Origin: Pseudomonadota bacterium
Lineage (GTDB): Bacteria > Desulfobacterota > Desulfarculia > Adiutricales > JAGVGV01
Reading direction: 5' to 3'
Length of the DNA stretch: 32,430 nucleotides
NCBI GenBank assembly: GCA_018830135.1
Contig: JAHJTB010000551.1
Coordinates: 1-32,430 of the forward strand
Made by a program: the position numbers and the translations under genes. The notes beneath the pieces are model-generated. The model was given only the letters and a program-made list of their open reading frames with translations. It ran no database searches and had not been told where the DNA came from. Position 1 is the first letter of the stretch, and each line of letters begins with the position of its first letter. Positions 26,717 through 32,430 of this stretch are shown piece after piece.

Positions 26717-29619
26717 GGACGATTGCCATTCGTCTGGCCATCGCCTTTTCCTGCGTCATGCTGTTTCTGGTGGCCCAGGCCTTGTTCGCCGACTACAACG
26801 CCCAGACCCTTTCCGCGGTCCAGCGTGACGTGCTCCTGGATCAACTCCGGCTCAGCGATCTGAAAAACCGGCTTTCCGGGACGAGGCTGGCCGTTTTCAA
26901 AATCTTGGGGACCCTGGACCCGCGGGAGATGGACGGCTTGAAGGCCCAGTATCTTGACCAGATAGGCTGGATCGATCGCCGGCTTCTGGCCCGGGGTTTC
27001 AAGCCCGCCCTGGTTCGTGACCACCGGGCGGTTTACGACGAAATCATACGGTTGCATTATGATTTTTCGGTCAAGACCGCCCGGACCCTGATCGACACCC
27101 GGTCCCGCAATTTTCATGACGAAATCGTCCGGGGGATAGAAGACCGGACGCGAAGACTGGCCGAATCCGCCCGGACGCAGGTCGAGGCGGCCCGGGGGAA
27201 GGCCACTTTGATCACGGCCGGACTGATGGCCAGCGCGCTTTTCGTGGCCCTGCTCTGGGCCCTCATCCTGATGCGGACCCTGACCGATCGACGCCAGGCG
27301 GAGGAGGCCCTGCTTGAGAGCGAGGATAAATACCGGTCCGTGGTCGAGCAGGTCAACGATGGCCTGGTTATCCTCGAGGAAGGAATCGTTCGATACGCCA
27401 ACCAGCCTCTGGCGGCCATGATCGGCGGTCGGATCGAGGACGTGATCGGCCGGCCGGTTTCCGACTTCGTGGTTTTCCGGTCGGAGGACGAGGCCGGCGA
27501 GGCGGAAGGCCGGGATGAATCCGACGGGGCGCGCAGCCGGCGATACGAGCGAGGGCTTCGGCGTAAAGACGGCGGCGTGGTCGAGACCGAGATTCATGAG
27601 GGCCCTATCATTTTTCAGGGTCGGAAGGCCCGGCTGGCCGTCGTCAGGGACAACACCGCGCGCAAGCGGGCCGAAAAGGCCTTGCGGGAGAGCGAGCAGC
27701 GCTTCAAGGACCTTGCGGAACTGTTGCCGGAAACCGTTTTCGAGGTGGACGCCACCGGCCGGCTGACCTGGGTCAATCGGGGCACATACGAAAAACTGGG
27801 CTACACACCTGATGACCATATGATCGGGCGCAACGCTGCCATAATGATCATCCCTGAGGACCGGGAACGGAGCGTCGCGACCATGGCCCGCACTCTGGCC
27901 GGGGAACGGATCGGGTTGCAGGAATACACGGCGATGCGGAAGGACGGGACCACCTTTCCGGCGATCCTGAACGCCACGGCCATCATCAAGGAAGGTCAAA
28001 GCGCCGGCCTCCGGGGATTGATCGTCGACATCACGGCGCGCAAGGCGGCCGAGGAAGCGATCCGGAGGTCCCAGGCCGAATACGAAGACCTGTACGACCA
28101 CTCCCCGGACATGTTCGCCTCGGTCCATCCCCAAAGCGGGGGCATTATCAAGTGCAATCAGACCCTGGCTTCGGCCCTGGGATGGACCAGGGAGGCCATC
28201 GTCGATCGGTCGGTCTTCGATCTGTACCACCCGGACAGCGTGGATGACGCCAGGGCCGCCTACACGACGATGATGGAAACGGGCGAAGTGCGCAATGCCG
28301 AACTGGTCCTCCAAAAGCGAGACGGCGAAAAAATCCAGGTCATGCTCAACGCCGCCACGAATCGCGACCCGGACGGCCGCATGGCCAACAGCCGCTTTTC
28401 CTGGCGGGACATCACCACGCTCCGGCAGGCCCAGGCGGACCGGTCGCGTCTGGAAAAAGAACTGCGCCAGGCCCAGAAGCTGGAGGCGATCGGGACCCTG
28501 GCGGGCGGCATCGCCCACGACTTCAACAACATCCTGATGGGCATCGAGGGGTTCGCCTCCCTGATCGAACTGGACATGGAGGCCGGCCACCCCCACCACG
28601 AACACGTCAAACGCATCCAGCAGCAGGTTGAAAGTGCCTCCGAATTGACCAGACAACTGCTCGGGTTTGCCCGGGGGGGCAAGTACCAGGTCCGAGTCAC
28701 GAACCTGAATCAACTCGCGCTCGATGTCTCCGAGATGTTCAGCCGAACGAGAAGGGAAATCAATCTGGAGACCCAGTTCGCCGACCCGGCCTGGGCGGTC
28801 GAGGTGGACCAGGGCCAGATCGAACAGGTGGTACTCAACCTGCTGGTCAACGCCTGGCAGGCCATGCCCGGGGGAGGCCGCATCTATTTGACCACCGAAA
28901 ACCTCGTCCTGGACGAGAACTATATCAAGCCCTACCACGTCGAACCCGGGCGCTACGTCAAGCTGTCCGTGACCGACACCGGAATGGGCATGGACAAGGC
29001 CACCATGGAACGCATCTTCGATCCGTTTTTCACCACCCGGGAAATGGGACGCGGGACCGGCCTGGGCCTGGCTTCAGTATACGGTATCGTCAAGAACCAT
29101 GGCGGTCTCATCAACGTTTACAGCGAAAAGGAACACGGTACGACCTTCAATATCTATCTGCCGGTTTCGGACAAGACGGTCGAAAAGACCGTCCAGCCCA
29201 ATATCGAGATCATCCGGGGCCAGGGCACGATCCTCATGGTCGATGACGAGCCCCTGATCCTCGAAGTCGGACAGCAGATGCTCGAAAGTCTGGGCTACCG
29301 CGTTCTGACCGCCAGCGGCGGCCGGGAGGCCGTCGAGACGTACGAGGCCCGCCCGGAAGGGATCGATCTGGTGATTTTGGACATGATCATGCCGGACATG
29401 GGCGGCGGAGCGACTTTCGACCGACTCAAGGGTATCGATCCTCAGGTCAAGGTACTTTTATCCAGCGGCTACAGCATCAACGGCCAGGCTTCGGACATCA
29501 TGCGGCGCGGCTGCGACGGTTTCATCCAGAAACCGTTTTCACTTCGCGAGCTGGCCTCGCGGGTCATGGCGGTCCTGAATCCGGAAACCGACGGCTCCAA
29601 GCCGGACGCGGCCTCTTGA
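26713..29619 (+). CDS. Membrane hybrid sensor histidine kinase (TM-periplasmic helical sensor-TM, multiple PAS, HisKA, HATPase, receiver)
   Basis: GGIAHDFNNILMGI (H-box), NLLVNAWQAMPGGG, DTGMGMDKATMERIFDPFFTTREMGRGTGLGLASVYGIVKNHGG, C-terminal receiver ILMVDDEP...LVILDMIMPDM...QKPFS; ATGA overlap with the upstream gene. Confidence 0.95.
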   Translation: MRTIAIRLAIAFSCVMLFLVAQALFADYNAQTLSAVQRDVLLDQLRLSDLKNRLSGTRLAVFKILGTLDPREMDGLKAQYLDQIGWIDRRLLARGFKPALVRDHRAVYDEIIRLHYDFSVKTARTLIDTRSRNFHDEIVRGIEDRTRRLAESARTQVEAARGKATLITAGLMASALFVALLWALILMRTLTDRRQAEEALLESEDKYRSVVEQVNDGLVILEEGIVRYANQPLAAMIGGRIEDVIGRPVSDFVVFRSEDEAGEAEGRDESDGARSRRYERGLRRKDGGVVETEIHEGPIIFQGRKARLAVVRDNTARKRAEKALRESEQRFKDLAELLPETVFEVDATGRLTWVNRGTYEKLGYTPDDHMIGRNAAIMIIPEDRERSVATMARTLAGERIGLQEYTAMRKDGTTFPAILNATAIIKEGQSAGLRGLIVDITARKAAEEAIRRSQAEYEDLYDHSPDMFASVHPQSGGIIKCNQTLASALGWTREAIVDRSVFDLYHPDSVDDARAAYTTMMETGEVRNAELVLQKRDGEKIQVMLNAATNRDPDGRMANSRFSWRDITTLRQAQADRSRLEKELRQAQKLEAIGTLAGGIAHDFNNILMGIEGFASLIELDMEAGHPHHEHVKRIQQQVESASELTRQLLGFARGGKYQVRVTNLNQLALDVSEMFSRTRREINLETQFADPAWAVEVDQGQIEQVVLNLLVNAWQAMPGGGRIYLTTENLVLDENYIKPYHVEPGRYVKLSVTDTGMGMDKATMERIFDPFFTTREMGRGTGLGLASVYGIVKNHGGLINVYSEKEHGTTFNIYLPVSDKTVEKTVQPNIEIIRGQGTILMVDDEPLILEVGQQMLESLGYRVLTASGGREAVETYEARPEGIDLVILDMIMPDMGGGATFDRLKGIDPQVKVLLSSGYSINGQASDIMRRGCDGFIQKPFSLRELASRVMAVLNPETDGSKPDAAS

Positions 29620-29675
29620 AAATGGTTGATCGATGAGGCCCCCTGGAGCATAATCCGTCCGGAAAGGGGAGTACG

Positions 29676-30371
29676 ATGCGCCGATTGACCGACTGTTTCC
29701 TGATTTTCCTCATGATTTTCAGCCTGTCCCAGGCGGGCTGCGCCATGAAGCAACGGACCTATCAAATGGGCGACCAGCGAGTCGTTTTTCCCAACGGAAC
29801 CGTACTCGGCGGGGCCTCGTCGGATCAGGCCGCGGCCCTGGCTCAGGTCCTCGTCGATTCCCACAACCGGCACATGGCCGAACTGGCCCTCCTGAAGGAC
29901 GAAGTCCGGGCCGAGGGCCAGCGGAACCGGCAGACAGCCGAAAAAGTGCTGGACATGCTGGAAAAACTGGCCCTGGATCAGGGTTCGGGCGAGATCACCG
30001 TTTTTTTCGATACCGGTTCGGCCCGCATTCCGGCCCGTTCCCTGGAATATGAACGTCTGGTCCGTTTCATCGATTACGTGGCCCGGGAAAGCCGGGGCCG
30101 CCTGGTTCATTTCGTCCTGGTCGGCAGCGCTTCCGCCACAGGTTCTCAGGGCGTAAACGAGCAGCTCTCCAAGGCCAGGGCCGAGGCGCCCATCGAGATC
30201 ATCGACAAATACCTGATCAATATTCGGCACGACTATTACACCGTCAATGCCGTCGGCGACATGTACAGCCCGAAGACGGCGGAACGCAAAGTCCACGGCC
30301 GTTACCAGCACGTACGGGTCATCGCTTTTTACGAAACCAGGCAGCTGCCTCCCCTGCCCGAGAGCCGCTGA
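29676..30371 (+). CDS. Exported OmpA-like domain protein
   Basis: Signal-peptide-like N-terminus with Cys (SLSQAGCAMK; weak lipobox); ITVFFDTGSARI...LVGSASATGSQGVNEQLSKARAEAPIEII resembles an OmpA C-terminal-type domain. Confidence 0.7.
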   Translation: MRRLTDCFLIFLMIFSLSQAGCAMKQRTYQMGDQRVVFPNGTVLGGASSDQAAALAQVLVDSHNRHMAELALLKDEVRAEGQRNRQTAEKVLDMLEKLALDQGSGEITVFFDTGSARIPARSLEYERLVRFIDYVARESRGRLVHFVLVGSASATGSQGVNEQLSKARAEAPIEIIDKYLINIRHDYYTVNAVGDMYSPKTAERKVHGRYQHVRVIAFYETRQLPPLPESR

Positions 30372-30385
30372 GGCCGGAATTCTGT

Positions 30386-30408
30386 ATCCCGGCCCCGGCC
30401 GGGATTTT
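30386..30408 (+). terminator. Intrinsic terminator after the OmpA-like gene
   Basis: ATCCCGGC-CCCG-GCCGGGAT followed by TTTCGTTT. Confidence 0.75.
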
Positions 30409-30426
30409 CGTTTGGGCCGCAAAAAT

Positions 30427-30456
30427 TTATTAAAAAAAACTGAATTCGGGTATAAT
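30427..30456 (+). promoter_or_regulatory. Promoter candidate for the RHS leader/ncRNA
   Basis: Perfect -10 TATAAT at 30451-30456; A/T-rich upstream tract with weak -35-like TTATTA at 30427-30432. Confidence 0.55.
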
Positions 30457-30462
30457 AACGGC

Positions 30463-30661
30463 ACATGGGTTTTCACGGTGAAGGGGGGCTCCCACCGCCG
30501 GACGGAAGATCTTGATCCGTAGCGACCGAACATTCCCGCTGCTTCCGGACCGACCCATGGGAGGCGGAAGCAACCATTCCATGGTCCACATCCAGTCGGA
30601 CCTTTAAACGGCAAAACGCCAGACAATTGATGGAATCCGGCCCGTATCGGTCCGGCTTTTT
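30463..30661 (+). ncRNA. Candidate structured leader RNA or small RNA upstream of the RHS gene (no known family recognised)
   Basis: Begins just after a consensus -10; complementary segments CATGGGT/ACCCATG, CGGTG/CACCG, TGCTTCCG/CGGAAGCA, with an alternative CGGAAG/CTTCCG; ends in an intrinsic terminator. Confidence 0.4.
30637..30661 (+). terminator. Intrinsic terminator in the leader, about 50 nt before the RHS start codon
   Basis: CCGGcCCG-tat-CGGtCCGG followed by CTTTTT. Confidence 0.7.
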
Positions 30662-30712
30662 ACCGGGGCCCGTCAGGGCTCGGGTAATTTTTGTTCCATG
30701 GAGGAAAAGGGT

Positions 30713-32430
30713 ATGGCGCGTGGCACTTGGATGCGCGTGATGGGTCTGGTCCTGGCGATTGCGGTCGGCCTGTGGCCGACGGCCGGCCTGGCCATTGAAA
30801 GCACCTGGGAGGGCGTCACGGTTTCCTGGACCTGCACGGGGCTCGGCGACGTCACGTTTCTGTACGAATCGTACAACGACCTTTCAAAAACCAACACCAT
30901 GGCCTATGTCGCTTCGGCCCGGAACGAGATCGGGGAACCGATGCTCGGGGGCGCCATCAGTTTCAGCTTCGCTTTTCCCGGGGGCAATTCGTACTATTGG
31001 CACAATTGCAATCTGCATGTAAATACGGGTGCTCTTACTTTTTATGGCCTGTTTAAAGACGGCGAGGGCGGCGGGGGCTCGGGATCGTTCATGCTCGAGC
31101 CGGGCGGGGACCCGGTTTATGTCAACCTGCGGGTGGACAGCATGCCCGGAGACGACGATGGCCCGACTCCCGGTGGTACCGGTCCCACTGTGGAGATCTA
31201 CGTCAATATCGATTCGAGCAGCCTGGAGGACATCCCAGGGCAGAAGGGCCGGAAGGGCGGTCCGGAGGACAACGAAGGCACGGAGATGGAAGGCGGCGAG
31301 GGGGCCGGGGAGTGCGGGGGCGGCCTGCCCAACTACTGGGTCAACACCGCGACCCTGAACCTGGTGGTCCAGGACACGGACTTCGCCTACCAGGGGCGGG
31401 GGCCGGCCCTGGCCATGACCCGGACCTGGAACGCGGACCCCTATATCGGCGGCATGTTCGGCAAGGGCTGGACCTTTGCCTACGAGTCCGCGGTCAAGGG
31501 GTCCGGGGGGGCGACCGGATCGGCCTGGCATATCAAGGGCAGCGGCCAGGAGAACTATTTCAAGTACGACGCCGGCGCGGGCGGGTTCAAGGCCCAGGAG
31601 GGCGTTCGCGACCGGATGCGCATGATCACCGACGGGTCGGGCACGTATTACCTGGTCAAGGAGAAGCGGACCGGGCTGACGTATCGGTACGACTATCAAT
31701 CCACGGGCGCGGACGGCTGGACCCGGTACCTGGTCAGCGCCATCACGGACGCGGCCGGCAACTCGGTAACCATCATCCGGAACCCGAGCGGGACGGTGAA
31801 CAAGATCACGGACGCGTCAGGCCGGGTGACCACGTTTACCTACGACGTTCAGGGGCATTGCGTATCCATGACCACGCCGGAAGGCGGGACCACAAGCTAC
31901 AACTATGATGGCGATGGACGGCTGACTTGGTCCCTGGACCTGGTCGGCGCGGTGACAACCTACGAATATGACGCCCAACACTATATGACCAAAATGACGG
32001 CGGCCGGCCGGGTGACGTCCCTTGCCTGGAACGACAGCGGCGGCTGGCGGCATCTGGCCTCGGTGACCGACGCCGGCGGCAACCGGTGGACCTGGGCCGC
32101 TTCGTCGGTGGGCAACACCACCATGACCGACCCGGCGGGAGGCGTGACCACTTACGCCTCCGTGAACGGTTTGACCGGCACGAAGACCGATCCTGCCGGG
32201 GGGATCTGGAGCTACACGTATACGAACGGGCTGCGGACCCGGCTGTCCGACCCCAACGGCAACGCGCATAACTGGGAGTATGATGTCCGGGGCAACGTCA
32301 CAAAATACACCGATCCGGCGGACAATATCCACACATACCAGTGGGATGCCGAAGACCGGATGACCCAATACACCGACCCCCTGGGCGGGTCCTGGACCTA
32401 CACGTACGACGCCCAGGGCAGTGTGACCAA
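30713..32430 (+). CDS. Exported RHS/YD-repeat protein, 5' part (3' end outside window)
   Basis: Translated by hand from ATG 30713, open to the window edge: signal peptide MARGTWMRVMGLVLAIAVGLWPTAGLA; DUF6531-like LNLVVQDTDFAYQGRGPALAMTRTWNADP; then YD repeats (FTYDVQGHCVSMTTPEGGTTSYNYDGDGRLTWSLDLVGAVTTYEYDAQ...). Missing from the ORF track because no stop lies in the window. Confidence 0.92.
   Translation, partial: MARGTWMRVMGLVLAIAVGLWPTAGLAIESTWEGVTVSWTCTGLGDVTFLYESYNDLSKTNTMAYVASARNEIGEPMLGGAISFSFAFPGGNSYYWHNCNLHVNTGALTFYGLFKDGEGGGGSGSFMLEPGGDPVYVNLRVDSMPGDDDGPTPGGTGPTVEIYVNIDSSSLEDIPGQKGRKGGPEDNEGTEMEGGEGAGECGGGLPNYWVNTATLNLVVQDTDFAYQGRGPALAMTRTWNADPYIGGMFGKGWTFAYESAVKGSGGATGSAWHIKGSGQENYFKYDAGAGGFKAQEGVRDRMRMITDGSGTYYLVKEKRTGLTYRYDYQSTGADGWTRYLVSAITDAAGNSVTIIRNPSGTVNKITDASGRVTTFTYDVQGHCVSMTTPEGGTTSYNYDGDGRLTWSLDLVGAVTTYEYDAQHYMTKMTAAGRVTSLAWNDSGGWRHLASVTDAGGNRWTWAASSVGNTTMTDPAGGVTTYASVNGLTGTKTDPAGGIWSYTYTNGLRTRLSDPNGNAHNWEYDVRGNVTKYTDPADNIHTYQWDAEDRMTQYTDPLGGSWTYTYDAQGSVT

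Noticed and set aside
26452-28938. 828-aa - strand ORF
   Set aside because: Antisense to the hybrid histidine kinase; composition is that of a shadow frame.
30463-30661. Known riboswitch (GEMM c-di-GMP, cobalamin, TPP) or 6S/SRP/tmRNA
   Set aside because: Could not find the conserved cores (for example GGGACGCAAAGC, B12 box, CTGAGA, SRP GGAAGCAGCC) by eye; needs Infernal to be certain.
31312-32368. Tracked ORFs 31312..31908 (+), 30884..31699 (-) and 31817..32368 (-)
   Set aside because: All are shadows of the continuous RHS/YD-repeat frame that begins at 30713 and is open to the window end.

Overview
High-GC bacterial window, gene-dense on both strands. Gene content suggests an anaerobic deltaproteobacterium/Desulfobacterota relative, but that is inference only. 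The + strand at 1-8.9 kb carries: the 3' end of an acyl-CoA synthetase with a strong terminator; an A-B-A' cluster of two paralogous DmsA-like molybdopterin oxidoreductases around one DmsB-like ferredoxin; a cNMP-binding/HDOD protein; and a diguanylate cyclase. The - strand at 9.2-17.8 kb carries: a caspase-like (C14) protein; tRNA-Pro(CGG) with its own promoter and terminator; a DUF4124-type protein; a GPH-family MFS transporter; an FMN reductase-like flavoprotein; an M24-like protein; and a TPR-CHAT protein. The + strand at 18.1-32.4 kb carries: a corrinoid protein coupled to a UroD-like methyltransferase; an Arg-rich small protein; TraB/GumN; LolA; NadA; Dtd; two small proteins; a cNMP-binding protein; an orphan NMT1-type substrate-binding protein coupled to a hybrid histidine kinase; an OmpA-like protein; and the 5' part of a secreted RHS/YD-repeat gene that runs off the end (absent from the supplied ORF track because it has no stop in the window). 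Best leads: (i) a roughly 200-nt structured leader/sRNA candidate with a consensus -10 box, mutually exclusive helices and an intrinsic terminator, just before the RHS gene; (ii) a 13-bp hairpin that buries the likely Shine-Dalgarno of the MFS gene; (iii) the same Cys->Ser and Gly->Cys changes at the Fe-S site in both DmsA-like paralogs; (iv) two caspase-clan proteins, both predicted to be exported; (v) the substrate-binding-protein/hybrid-kinase pair. No CRISPR array, transposase or phage module was recognised. All family calls come from reading motifs by eye, with no database search.
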